Source of the DNA: Ceratothoa steindachneri
Lineage: Eukaryota; Arthropoda; Malacostraca; Isopoda; Cymothoidae
Assembly: GCA_963969495.1 (NCBI GenBank)
Contig: OZ018317.1
Span: 225,848,099-225,912,098 of the forward strand
DNA: 64,000 nt
Direction of reading: 5' to 3'
A program made the translations under genes and the position numbers. Every line of letters begins with the position of its first letter. Position 1 is the stretch's first letter. This document shows positions 11,370-22,660 of this stretch, piece by piece. The notes under the pieces were generated by a model. That model was given only the letters and a program-made list of their open reading frames with translations. It had not been told where the DNA came from and made no database searches.

Positions 11370-12018
11370 GAAGATTGCCGTGTATAGAGAATGAGAGGAC
11401 GTCATGAGACGAGATGAGTGGTTTTCGCAAGAGAGCGCCGCTATAATTTTGACTACCTGAAAAGTGTCCGAAATCTTCGGTGCACTGAGTGATAAGCTCT
11501 TAAGGCAAGAGCGTCTCAAAGGGGTTGTTTCATGATATGAAAGTGAAACACTCCAAGATGGCGTGACAATTGGTGTGTACATAAAATTCACTACCCTCTA
11601 GGATGTATGCTAAACGCTTTAAAGCTAAAAATATACTTATTCGTTCCTTGCTAAATGTGGAAGTTAAGTTTGGCAGCCATATAGTCATAACTAAAGAAAC
11701 CGTTCTTTCCATTTCGTACGTAAAACTTTACTTCCGTATGAGGTAGTACATTTTAATCTAGTCCCAAGCGTAAAAAAATCCGCATTGAACTCCGAAGATG
11801 CACTTTGCAAGCTTGGTCTGCAACTTGTGCAACCTAGTTCTTAAGAATAGCTGTCTCAAGTGTTGCAAGTCTTCTTCCTTGTTCTTATTTACCATCAGAA
11901 AATCATCTATAAAAGCGGAAACTAACTCAAATCTACTCAAAACATTGTCCATGTATTGAACTTTCAAAAATACATAGCAATTTGGCAAATTTAAAGGATA
12001 GTCAGTTAAATAAAACAC
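11370..12018 (-). pseudogene. Ty3/gypsy pol relic: RT palm to RNase H
   Basis: On the minus strand, from 12018 downward: the RT catalytic motif FIDDFLMV (YxDD box, ~11900), then EEDLQHLRQLF, then LAKCIFGVQCGFF, the usual Ty3 thumb-side motif. Further down (11712-11530) ALKRLAYILEGSEFYVHTNCHA is the RNase H start, with the usual Asp of YTDHKPL replaced (HTNCH). The last part (~11500-11440) resembles the RNase H exit before ADALSR. Frames change at least twice. Together with the gag-like piece at 13.56-13.91 kb on the same strand it is probably one decayed element. Confidence 0.75.
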
Positions 12019-12189
12019 TGGATAGCTTTTTTCTATGTTTATATAATTTAATAATTGTAATCACAGATTTATCTATTATACTGATTTGATTCTGAGCTAA
12101 ATTAATATAGCTTGCGACAGGTGATTTTTAAGGGCAAATTTTTAGTCGCGTGCGACTCTATATCTCACTATGTCGATCGGTTGGTGCCC

Positions 12190-12835
12190 GTTTTGCTTTT
12201 TTGTTGTTTTAGTAATAACATTTTAACTATCGTGCTGATTTTAACTAAATTTGAAACCCTTATGTTGTTTTACATTTTCTTTCGAATAATATAATTGCTA
12301 AGAGCCTCCCAAGGTTAGCTCGGGAATTATTTTATTTTGGTAATAACATCATAACTATTCGGCCGATTCTAACGAAATTTGAAACACTTATGTTGTTTTA
12401 CATTATCTTTTACATTCTCTCACTCACGGGCTACTCTATATCTCACTATGTCGGTCGATTGATCGATCGGTCGGTCCCCGTTTTGCTTTTTTTGTTTTGC
12501 TAATAACATTGTAACTATTGGCCGATTCTAACGAAAGTTGAAACCCTTATGTTGTTTTACATTCTCTTTCGAATGATTTAATTGCCAAGGTCCTTCAAAG
12601 GTTAGTCCTGGAATTATTTCCTTTTTGGCAATAACATCATAACTATTCGGCAGATTCTAACAAATTCTAAACCTTTATGTGGTTTTACATTCTTTCGAAT
12701 GATATAATTTCCAAAGTCCACCCAAGGTTAGCCGGGGATTTATTTAGCAATAACTTCATAACTATTCGGCCGATTCTAACGAAATTTTAAACCATTATGT
12801 TGTTTTACCTTTCCTTTAGAATGAAAAAAATGACG
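12190..12835. repeat. Dispersed repeat in ~5 tandem degenerate copies
   Basis: The core taactattcggccgattcta, followed by acgaaatttgaaacccttat and a ttttacattctctttcgaat box, recurs at about 12225, 12345, 12520, 12640 and 12765. Two copies are preceded by a tctatatctcactatgtcg box. The same core occurs on the opposite strand at 60.83-60.97 kb, so this is an interspersed family with local tandem amplification. No coding capacity. Confidence 0.85.
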
Positions 12836-12899
12836 AGGTGCGCCGATATATGCCTATATGCCTCTGGGCATATAAGTAACCGGAGAGCCCTTAGTAATT

Positions 12900-13500
12900 A
12901 TTTCTGGGAGGAATAAATGGAAAGCTGGAAATGTTCATTACTTACAGCTTCACCACCTCCGTTTTTGACTTATATAAGTCACTAAACAATGAAAGAAGCG
13001 CATGGAAAGGTATTTTTTTAGATGGATAATGGTACTCTGAATGCTAAATCATGGCGCAAAACAACACTACTCACTATCTATTTGAGGCTCCCATCTGTTA
13101 ATTTTGCGTACTTAGGAATTACTAAGAAATTATAAGGGGAGAGAAAATCAGCACGATTTTCACATGGCAAATTAAGAAATTTTATGTGAAATTTCGTCGA
13201 ATCCCGAGAGAAAGCTTTTGAGTCCTCTATCTGTATAGGTATTCCGTCGCCGTCTGATGTGGAATGCAGGGATCTTCCATCTTCTTGTCGGAAACGATGC
13301 CGATATTATTGCAATAATTGATCCCATGTCAATAAGAAATCGCCTGCTCGTGATGGCATCATTAATGTGGAAGATGAGCTCAAAATGACGGTAAAAGGCA
13401 CATTTCCCACTACAGCCGTGCCTTTGAGTTTCCTTGCACGTTGTGGCATTGTTGTGGTTAACAGCAAAATCAGTTGTACAAGTAGAAATCTTTGACTAGG
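12900..13500. other. Unrecognised spacer inside the gypsy relic
   Basis: Between the tandem repeat and the gag-like fragment. No domain could be read, though by position it may be eroded retroelement sequence. Confidence 0.4.
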
Positions 13501-13561
13501 TGAAGAGGAGTTTCATGTCAGGTGGGATATTGTTTGCTCCAATTTTTACCAGCCACTTTGA

Positions 13562-13913
13562 TCATTCCTGTAATTCAAGGCACGTCTTTTTGAATGGATT
13601 CTCCTTGATTGGAATTACCTGCCTTTGGTTTGTTCTTCCCAAAATGCCTGTTTTGGCGGTGGCTACCTGGTCGAGAGGAGTGTCAGGCGGTGGAATCTCA
13701 AGCGCCTGCTGAATGTCGGACTGCAGCTGTCGCACGAAATATTCCATAAAGAACTCTTTTGAGGAGGTCAAAGGGGTGTAGATGTGAGAGTTTTGTGGTC
13801 CTCCTGACTAGCACATTCCTTTCAAAAATCGCGATCTTATATGCCGCGTGGGTGAAAGAGTTGTTAGGATTGCTTAATAATTGGGAGACACTCTCGTTTA
13901 CATGAACTAGCAT
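13562..13913 (-). pseudogene. Retrotransposon gag-like fragment (probable Ty3/gypsy)
   Basis: Two overlapping minus-strand frames. The downstream one reads FFMEYFVRQLQSDIQQALE ... TPLDQVATAKTGIL, resembling the end of gypsy gag proteins (LFLQRLP-x-NVQ-x-AI... ELAxxADKIL), which build the virus-like particle. The upstream frame (13698-13913) ends in QLLSNPNNSF and is not recognisable by itself. Orientation and order (gag upstream of the RT/RNase H relic at 11.4-12.0 kb) fit a single minus-strand element with DNA inserted between. The match is motif-level only. Confidence 0.45.
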
Positions 13914-13919
13914 GAACTA

Positions 13920-15325
13920 GGAATTTTAGCTTGTAGCGATCTTTCATGATTCTCTTCAGGCCTTAAATGAGCTCATTTGGTGTGAACCGAAATGTTGAGG
14001 AGTTGGTTTGGTACACAGAGAATGAAAAAGTGTTAACGGGTTGGCTTACTACGGCGTTCTGGTTGTTTGGTGCTTGTGTGCATTATATTTCTGCTTCTTG
14101 CGGTGGACTAGCATTCAATTAATCGCAGCTGAAAGAAGTTGCAGGAGTTTTGGCATGAAATTTCACTTGGAGTTATCATATGTTTAAGTTCAATTCAAGG
14201 GAGTAGCCATACTTGTTTCAGGGGTTGTCAGGCGCTCGTGCTTGACTTCGGCGACCAATTTCTTGACAAGGAAGAAACAATTGGCTTTAAAGGATATTTA
14301 ATAGGAAAAATATATTCTTCCTATTAAATGATTCATCACATTTATGAATATGGACCTAGGCTAACCATAAAATTTAATAAGACTAAAGGACAATTGTGGC
14401 AAGTGGATATGTTTTAGTCATCCCCTCAACTCACACACTAAGTTGAAGGTTTCGTCTTTTGGGGGCGTGTGTATTACGCTTCTAAACTTTCATTGATTGG
14501 CTTGACCAAGTCTAATATCCTCAATAAACAAAGATCTATGATAACCTGGTCATTTATGTTCCCAAAGGCTTAACCTTTGAACTAGTCACTCTGAAGTGGT
14601 TTGAAGGCCAACCGAGAATATTGCACTAGACAGTGAGCGTTAAGTGAGTGAACTTATAAGATCTTGGAACTCAGTACTCTAGCGTGACCACCTAACAAGT
14701 AAGTTAAGGGCTAAGATTAAACAATGAAACACGGACACCAATGGGGATAACAAGAATGACAACAGGGCGATAGTTAATGATCTTATTCGAGTTCAAATCT
14801 TTATATGTTTGATGCAAGCTAGATTTAGCTGCTGTTTACCAATCAGAAGCGCGGAATTTGTTGTGGGCTTGTCTTGGTAATCTGTTAAGCGTTGATTTGC
14901 CCAGTGTCAGATGGTATCAAGATTGCTTGTAAATGTTTGTTTTGTGTGCGTGTGCAAGTTGGTCGTTTGTAATTTGATTAGCTGCTAAAACTTGATTCGA
15001 TAAGAAAGAACGGAGGAATGTCTTCCATTTGCGTTAATCTGATAAATTCCTAAGGTTGTTTGATAAATTGAAGAATGGAAGATGTTTGCTCTCCTGGCCT
15101 TTCATTTTGGGCAATTTGTGTTTGCTTTTTAGGCTTCTGACCAAGCTTTTTTTTAATTAACTAATTTATATAATATTTTGTTATCTAATGTCCTACAAAG
15201 ATCTGGAATGATAAAAAAAGAATCCAACAATAGTTTACTAAAGTATGTGTTTTTGCACAACCTCATTTAGCATCTGATCGTTATACTGCAACGTTGTTCC
15301 ATCATGGCTAAGAGAAAAGAGCTTT
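13920..15325. other. Unrecognised AT-rich DNA with one perfect hairpin
   Basis: No coding signal. At 14296-14329 atttaataggaa and its exact complement ttcctattaaat form a 12-bp perfect stem with a 10-base loop. Nothing else stands out. Confidence 0.5.
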
Positions 15326-15329
15326 TTTG

Positions 15330-15553
15330 AACCCTCATAAGACTTACGCAGTACTAATGATGTTTGTAGGCATTCCAGTCATCATTTACGGCTTTGGTTA
15401 GGCGCGGAAAGCACATATTTTTCAAGATACTAGCACTCTAAGTACGACTCTATTTGCAGCGATACTATCTTAAAATTAATTGCTTTCCGCGCAAAAATGA
15501 AGGAGTAAATGATGAATAAAATGCCTAAAACCACCATTAGTACTGTTTTTACA
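15330..15553. repeat. Foldback (MITE-like) hairpin
   Basis: gcagtactaatgatgtttgt...gcgcggaaagcac at 15348-15413 is the inverted partner of tgctttccgcgc...ccaccattagtactg at 15481-15543, giving arms of roughly 85 bp at about three-quarters identity. A third copy in the second orientation lies at 16242-16345. The same ends at three places suggest a non-autonomous transposon family. Confidence 0.75.
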
Positions 15554-15589
15554 TAGTTACTATTTATTTAAAGATTATTCGTATATATG

Positions 15590-16240
15590 TTTGGTTACTG
15601 GAAGCCATTATCGAGCCACGCACCGGGTTATCGTTATTGGGGGTCTCCGCCGCCTATATCGCCCTAGCTCGCTTCGCTCGCGCCTCAGGAACAAATAATA
15701 CACAATTTGAAAGCCTATCAAAACTAAATACGCAAAAAACACACGGCAAAACTTAAAAGTTAACAAAGTTCAAAAGTATAACAATATCCAAGTAAACACT
15801 GTCAAAAATGTAATTTTAAAAATAATTTGCGCCCAACCACACTTTCGCCGTTTTTGCTTGCGAAAGGAAACATATTTGTCACATCTCCACCTTTTACTAT
15901 TGTAATCGAGCTGCACTTCTTTTCCACACCTGTAGAAAATGTTTGCTATTAAAATAAGGCCATGATCTATAAAAAAAGTCTATTAAATTGACCGAGGAAT
16001 TAACAAAAGTCGTATTAATGTCCAACAAATTGTATGTGCAAAACTCGCAAGCCACCATAATTAACAAACGGGTTTTGGTATTAAATTTTAAATCGGCGCT
16101 CTATTAACTGTTTAAAATAAAGTTGAATTAAAAATTGCTAGTGTGTGAAAATAATGTTTTGCTTTCACATTAAGAGAAAGCAAAGCTCACGTATTTAAAT
16201 GTCAATTTTAACCCCTTCAAGGTATAGTATCTTAAAAGTA
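15590..16240. other. Interior between inverted repeats, non-coding
   Basis: Contains a GC-rich patch with a small self-complementary motif, ctcgcttcgctcgcg (~15668), then AT-rich DNA. If the 15330 and 16345 copies are the ends of one element, this is its interior; no transposase is visible. Confidence 0.45.
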
Positions 16241-16241
16241 T

Positions 16242-16345
16242 GTACTTTCCGCGCCAAACCGAAACCATATATGCCGACTAGAATGCCTAAAACACCATGA
16301 GGACCTTCATAAAACTAAAAATACGGCGTAGGTCTTCTGAAGATT
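16242..16345. repeat. Third copy of the foldback arm, inverted to 15330-15437
   Basis: gtactttccgcgccaaaccg ... aatgcctaaaacaccatgag ... acggcgtaggtctt aligns as the inverse of 15330-15437 over about 100 bp with scattered mismatches. With the 15330 copy it could define a ~1.0-kb element. Confidence 0.7.
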
Positions 16346-16365
16346 GACCAGAGCTTTCAACACAT

Positions 16366-16781
16366 TTGAAAAGTAAGTTAATGGAGCATCAGAAAGAAGA
16401 TAAACTTCATATAGGCATTTTCACAGCCTTGCGTCTTCCTCTACATCCCGTAGGTTGGATTCTAAAAATTGAGAGGTTTCAAGAACCACTGCAAACCTTC
16501 CTCAATATGTGGCTCCAAGAAAACTATCTCAAAAAGCTCGCCAACGCCTGTTGAAGTCGGTACCAAAAATCCCTTTGATATCTAAACTAGAACTGCAAGA
16601 CGATCTGCGTATAGTTAGTCATTTGTTAATAAAAAAACAATTAGTAATGAGCTCAATAGATCAATCGATCACCACGCAAGAGCCCATTTCTGGAGAAAGC
16701 TCATTTGTTAGCACGACTGAAGTTTACTTAGGAGCTCATAGAGAACCCAGATCAATTTTGGATGAATGTGCTTTGATCTGA
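16366..16781 (+). other. Two overlapping short open frames, not recognised
   Basis: 16366-16554 (62 codons) and 16509-16781 (90 codons, starting MAPRKLSQKARQRLLKS) overlap in different frames. They lie just right of the inverted repeat and could be a frameshifted transposon remnant, but no motif supports any family. Confidence 0.25.
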
Positions 16782-16789
16782 TGAGACCA

Positions 16790-17640
16790 AAATTGAAATC
16801 TTTGGCCCAAATGCAGCTCGATCATCTTTCATCTCACGCTTTTAGTGTAGTTGGATGTTCAAATAACCTAACAAAACTATCTGCCTCTGCACCACACTAG
16901 AAAAAGATACACGTTTAGAAATTCATCGACATAGGTCCCCCATACCGCGAGAGTGAAATGACCGATTTAATATTAGTCAAGGTCGAAGGATCGCTATTTG
17001 TGTACAACCAGTGGGAAATAGTGACATTAAAGAATAAGATTGAGAGAGAAACAGTATGGTGATGGCATTAATATTGATAGCAAATCGCGACTTCACTTTT
17101 AGCGTGACAGATTTTTCTTGTTATGTGCCTCTTTTGTTTCCAATCAGTCTGTGTTAGACCTCAAACGACTAACGAGCGAAAGCGAACGAAAGTTCTGCCT
17201 AAAACGACTAATACTGAACGGAGCTATTTCGATTTCTTTCTTTAATAATGTTTTAAAACTGTTTATTGAACGTTTAATCCACGTTATTTTGGATGGCGTC
17301 CTATGACCACCGTAATGTTATAAAGTTATATATTGTTAGAATTATTTTCAAAACGATATATTTTTGGCCTCTACCTTCCTTTCATCTTCCCTTTTTTTCC
17401 TATTTAATTTAACCTCTGTCAAGTTTCTCGAATATTCTTCTTCAAAACATTTACCCCTATTTATGACATTTATTTTCAAAATGTAAATTGAAAATTGAAA
17501 TTGATGTAATAAGTAGGAAATGTGTGGTAGGTATATAAAGATAAAAAGAAGTTGAGTTTTGCCCTGGTGTAGAGGGCTTCTCTCAGGTTTTTCTTCTGTT
17601 AGTTTGTTTTTTCTTCCTCCCATTTATTATTATTATTATT
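16790..17640. other. Unrecognised AT-rich DNA
   Basis: Short open frames here (17118-17306 +, 17348-17623 -) show no domain. Nothing further seen. Confidence 0.5.
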
Positions 17641-17654
17641 ATATATATATTTTA

Positions 17655-17656
<2 letters not shown>

Positions 17657-17753
<97 letters not shown>
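17657..17753. repeat. (TA)n followed by (TG)n microsatellite
   Basis: About 80 bp of TA, running into a short TG tract ending at ~17753. It borders the large palindrome at 17791. Confidence 0.97.
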
Positions 17754-17790
17754 AAATTAAAAATCACATGACGCGTGATTTTTTTATAGA

Positions 17791-18172
17791 TGTATTTTTA
17801 AAGGCCCAAAGAAATGAAAATTTGTGACACAACCCGGAAAAACACTTAGGAGTATATCACGTGAACCAATCAAAGCTTAAGAAGGAAAATGGGAGACGTA
17901 GGGAACGGAAAGATAGGACAAACTATTTTAACCGTTAAATGAAAATAAATAAAGAAGTTGGATTTGAACCTGTATCATTAAGCGCTCATCGCTTATATGA
18001 CCAACTTCTTTATTTATTTTCATATACCGGTTAAAATAGTTTGTCCTATCTTTCCGTTCTCTACGTCTACCATTTTCATTCTTAAGCTTTGATTGGTTCA
18101 CGTGATATTCTCCTAAGTGTTTTTCCGGGTTGTCTCACCTATTTGTTATTTCCTTGGGCCTTTAAAAATACA
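17791..18172. repeat. Large palindrome, ~171-bp arms, tRNA-like loop
   Basis: Left arm 17791-17961 and right arm 18001-18172 are inverted copies with few mismatches, from tgtatttttaaaggccc to its complement gggcctttaaaaataca, separated by a 39-base centre. The centre read on the minus strand contains TAAGC-GATGAGC-GCTTA (five-bp stem, seven-base loop) and then GGTTCAAATCC, a good Pol III B box, closed by AAGTTGG/CCAACTT from the arms. It thus resembles a shortened tRNA lacking a D arm. The outer ends border TA-rich DNA. Non-coding foldback element. Confidence 0.92.
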
Positions 18173-18499
18173 TATATATGTGTATATATATATATATGTT
18201 GTTGTTTGTTTTTTTTGTTGTTTTTTAATTAAATAAATAAATAAATAAATTTGTTTCTTTCTTCCGTCGTGGCATTCCTGTTTTTCAAGTTTTTTGTTTG
18301 CTATATGTATATTTTTTTGTTATTTTAAATAGCAATTTATAACTCTTATTTTGCCGGGGTTTAGGTTGTTATTTCACTTCTGTTTATTTTTTTGTTATAA
18401 TGATGGGCACTTCGCCTCTTTTTCTTCAGTTTTTATTACACTTAGGTGTTTGCGCTTTTCTTGATCAAGTATAGATTTCAATTTGGTTTTCTTGGGAGC

Positions 18500-20489
18500 A
18501 GTTTCTTCCACTTGGGAATAGGGCTTGCCTGGTGGCGCGTCCCCTAACTGCTCTCGGAATGTCTAGATCGAGGTTCATATTCGGGAGTATTTCATTTTCG
18601 ATCATGTCCCAGGTCTTTCTCCCTAGCCTTTGGAGTTCCATATTCAGTGTGTTCAGACCTGCTCTGCGTGCAGTTCTGTTTGCTGAATATGGTCCATCCT
18701 TCGAGCTCCAGCTATAAGCGGGGCTGCTTTGTTCTGCACTCTCTGCATTTGTTTGAGAGAGGTAGAACTCGCAGCCTGCATGACCAATGCTGGGTACGCT
18801 AAGGTTGAGCGCACCAGAGCATTGTACAGCTTTTTAAGGTTTTTGGAGCTGAAGATCTTAAATCTATACAGTTTTCCTGAGCTGTATTTTGGCTAGGAAG
18901 ATTCTGCTGCTAATGTGCAATTTGTTTCCTTTGGATGTTGATTGCAGACTTAGGCCTTTGACTTCATTTCTGCACGGGTATACTTCGCCGTTCACTAAGA
19001 CATCCACACGTTTCGGCGATTAATTGGAAGGATCTGGAACTTTCGGTGGTTGGTCTTGATTTTCCACTTTCGTTCGTATCGAATGATGTTACCGATTTCG
19101 ATGGCTGTCTGCCTTGCTTGAAATCCAGCATGTTATAGTAACTGGGGACGATTTATGTGATATCGTCTGCAAACTACATCATTTCCTCCCCTACTGGACC
19201 AGGTAAGTCCAGTGTGTACAAAAGGTACAGCAGCGGACTCAAACAGCCGCCTTGTGGAACACCCGCCTCAAGTTCTAACTTGGGTCTTCTGTAGCCCTCG
19301 ATCGAAATTCGGGCTTTTCTGCGCATGATGTAGTCGCAGAGGACCCTTTTCAAGATTTGGTTCAGCTGGAGGCCTAAGATCTTGTATTGTAGGCCTCTTA
19401 GCCAAAATTTATCGAAGGCCTTTTGTACATCTCGCATCACCACGTCTTCATATTTCCTCTCAGCTTTACAACTGGCGAGCTTTTCGGTGAGAAGGGCAAG
19501 GGCTGTGTCAGTCCCCCTTCTCTTGCGGAACCCGTGTTTCTGAGGGCTGTGAGCTTCCATCTCGTTCTTGTAACCTGTTGGCTAGAAGTTTCTCGTAGAC
19601 ATTGCTTATAATCTTCAGGAGGGATATTGGCCTGTAGTCCACCAGTTGATCAGACTTCCTCCCTTTAGGTATAAAGATGATTTTAGCTATCTTTAAACCG
19701 TCGAGAAAGTAGCCCGTATTCAGGGAAGCATTGTAGATGTTCGTGATTCCCTGAATGATCTGCCGGGGGGCATGCACCAAGTTATTTTTGGTGATGCCCG
19801 TCCAGGTTTTTATGACTGCTATGACCTATTCAAGTGTAGTTGGGCGGCCATGGTCTGTCAAAATACTTCCTTCATCGACATAGGCATGTGGGAAAGTCCG
19901 ATGCACAATCTGATTAAGATCTTCAATCAGTTGGCCCTCGAATTCCTGGTAGAATTCCGCATTGTCTTTTGTGGTGTTATCTTGAAGACATCCTTCCAGA
20001 ATGTGCGGAATCTTTCTTCCAATACTGGCGGGTCTTCCAAGTAGTCATTGCCCTCCTTAATGCGGGTCTTTTCTCTACTTGTAAGCGCTTTCAACTTGTT
20101 CACAAGTCGCCAGAACACATCGGGTCGCACCTCGATGTCAACTTTTTCAATCAGGCTGTCCCAGATTTCAGCCTGTTGCTGGTTAATAGCCTGCTTAAGT
20201 TCTTCATTTAGGCGTCGTAGCAGTGTGGTTCTTTCCCGATTTGTACCTTATCTCCTGATTTCCTCGTACACCTTCCTGTGCACTCTAGCGATCTCTCTCT
20301 CATTTCTTTGGTCCATCTGGGTTTGGGGAGAATTTTGTACCTCTTCATCGGTACACTCTCGCGATCTGCTTCGATGATGTGGGTAGTTATCTTCTCCAGC
20401 TCCTCATCGATCCTCTCTAGCCTTGCTCCGTTTAGGTCCGCTGGTTCAAATTTATCAAGGATTTCCTTGTAGCGTTCCCAGTTGGCCAA
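18500..20489 (-). pseudogene. LINE ORF2, reverse transcriptase and C-terminal part
   Basis: After the linker (20489-19930) the RT domain shows VDYRPISLLKIISNVYEKLL (~19650), HGFRKRRGTDTALALL (~19520), DVQKAFDKFW with the first catalytic Asp (~19430), GVPQGGCLSPLLY (~19250) and FADDIT (~19165), where Jockey elements have YADD. A TAG precedes FADD. The thumb follows as LYNALVRSTLAYPALVMQAA (~18830-18780). Several frame changes occur (near 19780, 19520, 19165, 18900). Phe for Tyr in the YxDD box is found in many Jockey-type enzymes and is not itself a defect. Confidence 0.88.
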
Positions 20490-21186
20490 AGCGTAGCTTT
20501 TTCGAAGAGGGATGGAAGCTGTATTCGCGCGAGAGAAATGGTCGTCAAGATCGCTATGTGGTCGCTTGGGACTGTTGGGCCTGGCTCACTACGGTAATTA
20601 AAGGGAAAGCCATCGCTTGTCATGATTATGTCGGGCTTTGGTGCTGACCTTACGGTAAAATAGGTCGGAAAATCCGGACCTATCCGCTGGATGTTTTTCC
20701 TTCGCATAATCATTTCCAAGTTATGGCCTCTTTCGTTCGTGTTACCATAGACAGCCGTTCGGCATCTGGCATTGAGGTCACCCCCAAGGAATACCATTCT
20801 GCCGTGGCCAAACAGGGTGTAGAAGCTTGTGAGAGGAAGGTACTTTCGTCGAGATGGTTGGTATGCCGCCGCGATTATGAGCTTGCTCACTAAAGTGTGC
20901 ATCTCTACCGCCACGAAGGACTCGTCCATATCAGGAAGGTGTCTGAACGAGAGATTCCTTCTAACGGCAACGGCAGCACCTTCGTACCTCTCCTGAGAAT
21001 GTTTTTTGAGATCACTCTGTAGCCTGGTATCTTTAACTGCTTGTTAGTCGTATCGATATCATTCTCCGTGATTAATATGATGTCAGGATTATGCACAAGG
21101 AATATGTTTCCGTATGCCGTGGCTTTTCCCTCCCATCCATTCTGGTTGAGTGTCAAGATCCTTAACCTGTTGTTCTGGTTTTCCAT
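20432..21186 (-). pseudogene. LINE ORF2, AP-like endonuclease domain
   Basis: Starts MENQNNRLRILTLNQNGWEG at 21186, the usual opening of Jockey-type endonucleases (ILQWNxNG). PDIILITENDI carries the catalytic Glu. After a frameshift near 20920 the domain continues through FLGGDLNAR (~20780) and ends with SDHIAI (~20560), the conserved SDH motif. The enzyme nicks target DNA to prime reverse transcription. The domain is broken by one frameshift but its active-site motifs are still visible. Confidence 0.88.
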
Positions 21187-21212
21187 TCTCTGTTCTGGCT
21201 TAGGTGGATGAC

Positions 21213-22656
21213 TTAGTGTTTACGGGTTGTTGACTTGCGTTTCCCGTTCCTCTTCTTTGTGAACTCTGCTAGGGAGAGTTCAATAAATGTTTCCTGGTAG
21301 TAGTCGACGTTTTGGTTGTATAGGGCTTCCTCAACCGATTCTTCCTCGCATTGAGCGTTGAAGTACCATTTATAGTATTTTTTGTTTAAGTACCACGCAA
21401 ATTTTGTTTGCGTCCCAGTCGTTCGGAAAGGGAAATTGTTCGCTCGCGTAGATGCAGAGGTTAATTTGGCCTGCATCTATCTTTTTCTTTGTTCCTTTTT
21501 TGCATTCACTGAGTCTGAGGTGTCCGTGGTTTCAGAGGATTCAGTTTCTACCTGTTCCTCGTCCATGGCTTGGTCGAGTGTGCTAATTTTGTGGCCGCCT
21601 CCCTCTCTTTTTTGGCCTCAATTCTTGGGTCAGGCCGTCTATTTTCATCTTCTTTTATTTTCTTTTGGCTCTTTCCTAGCATCTGTTTAGGGTTCAGCTG
21701 CAGTTGCAGTACATCCCCTGAGGGAGGGTTATCTGGAAACCACATTTTGCTCATGCCGTTTTTTGCGAGCATTTGATTGCGTTCCTTCGCAAATACTCCT
21801 GGTTGAGTTAGATTCCTGACGTGAGTGTATAAGATGCAGGGCACTATCTTCGTCGAGTTTTCATTCTCGATTCTAAAGTATGTATTTTTGTTCTCATTTT
21901 CTGTGAATACTGCTTTTGCCGCCTGAGCATATGATGTTTTGCTTCAGCGTTCATGCTCGTCTTTCTTTAGCTGCACCTTCTTTTTTACGAGTATAAGATC
22001 CTTTTTCGTTGGGCAGGCCATGACCATGGAAGGATGTCCTTGGCCGCAGTTTGCACACTTCTCCCTGGGACTGTTGCAGTTCTTCCAGTGGTGCTCTGGC
22101 TCACTGAACCTTGAACATATTGCCTGTGGCTCTGTGCATTCTTGTGTTGTGTGCGTCTCCATTTTATAACAGTGGAAGCAGAATTGTATAGGAGTGAATT
22201 CTTCTCTCTGAATCTGCTCCCCACTGATCTTTGCATTAAAAAGCAGTAATCCATTCTCCTTTTCCTTTTGTGCAATTGTGGTGTCGGAGAAGACAACCTT
22301 GAACACGTGAGTGTATTCAGAATTGTCCTTCTTTTTCCAAAACTTAATAATTTCGGATACTTTGGCCCACGGTTGATTTTTGGAAATTTCTGGTTTTATC
22401 TCTTCCTTAGAGTGCTGTCCTATCCAAGGGTCCAGTCGTCGAAAAAATACGCTCCTGTGGCTTAGGATCTGCGGTAGAATTGCCGGTTATAGGCCTATTC
22501 CACGGAGTGATTCCACTGCTTCTTCTTTTGTAATATACTTCAGATCCTTCTCCTTTTCACATATCGCAACATAACTTGTTGTTACTTCGATCAGTCGTAG
22601 CATTGCGATCTTTAACTTTCGGTAAACAACTTCCAAGACCTTCTCTCGGCTAGGCA
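21213..22656 (-). pseudogene. LINE ORF1 protein relic with three zinc knuckles
   Basis: Starts at ATG 22656 (MPSREKVLEVVYRKL). The middle has three zinc-knuckle motifs: CFHCYKMETHTTQEC, a second with its first Cys pair damaged (CSRFSEPEHHWKNC), and CANCGQGHPSMVMAC (~22045-22180). Such ORF1 proteins coat the element RNA and escort it to the nucleus. Downstream lies a conserved block (NLTQPGVFAKERNQMLAKNG then WFPDNPPSG) that is shared with the related ORF1 at 24.1-25.5 kb, then a charged C-terminus. Stops and shifts occur near 22464, 21945 and 21545. It ends at ~21213, about 27 bp before the ORF2 start. Confidence 0.8.
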
Positions 22657-22660
22657 TGCT

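Larger units (their letters stand above)
18195..22660 (-). mobile_element. Jockey/I-like LINE, nearly full length, decayed
   Basis: Minus-strand non-LTR retrotransposon: ORF1 (zinc-knuckle nucleic-acid-binding protein) at 22656-21213, ORF2 (endonuclease plus reverse transcriptase) from 21186 down to ~18500, and an A-rich 3' tail read as T/TTG-rich plus strand at ~18200-18240. The 3' end lies about 25 bp from the palindrome at 18172. The 5' end may extend to ~23330. Both ORFs are broken by several frameshifts and stops, so this copy cannot retrotranspose. Confidence 0.85.

Noticed and set aside
17559..17771. IYIYIY open frame, resembling a membrane peptide
   Set aside because: Translation of the (TA)n tract; the same applies at 1838-2059, 27470-27748, 31976-32164 and 32209-32415.
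20048..21776. Several plus-strand open frames of 70-110 codons
   Set aside because: They are antisense to the LINE ORF1/ORF2 relics and show no motifs.
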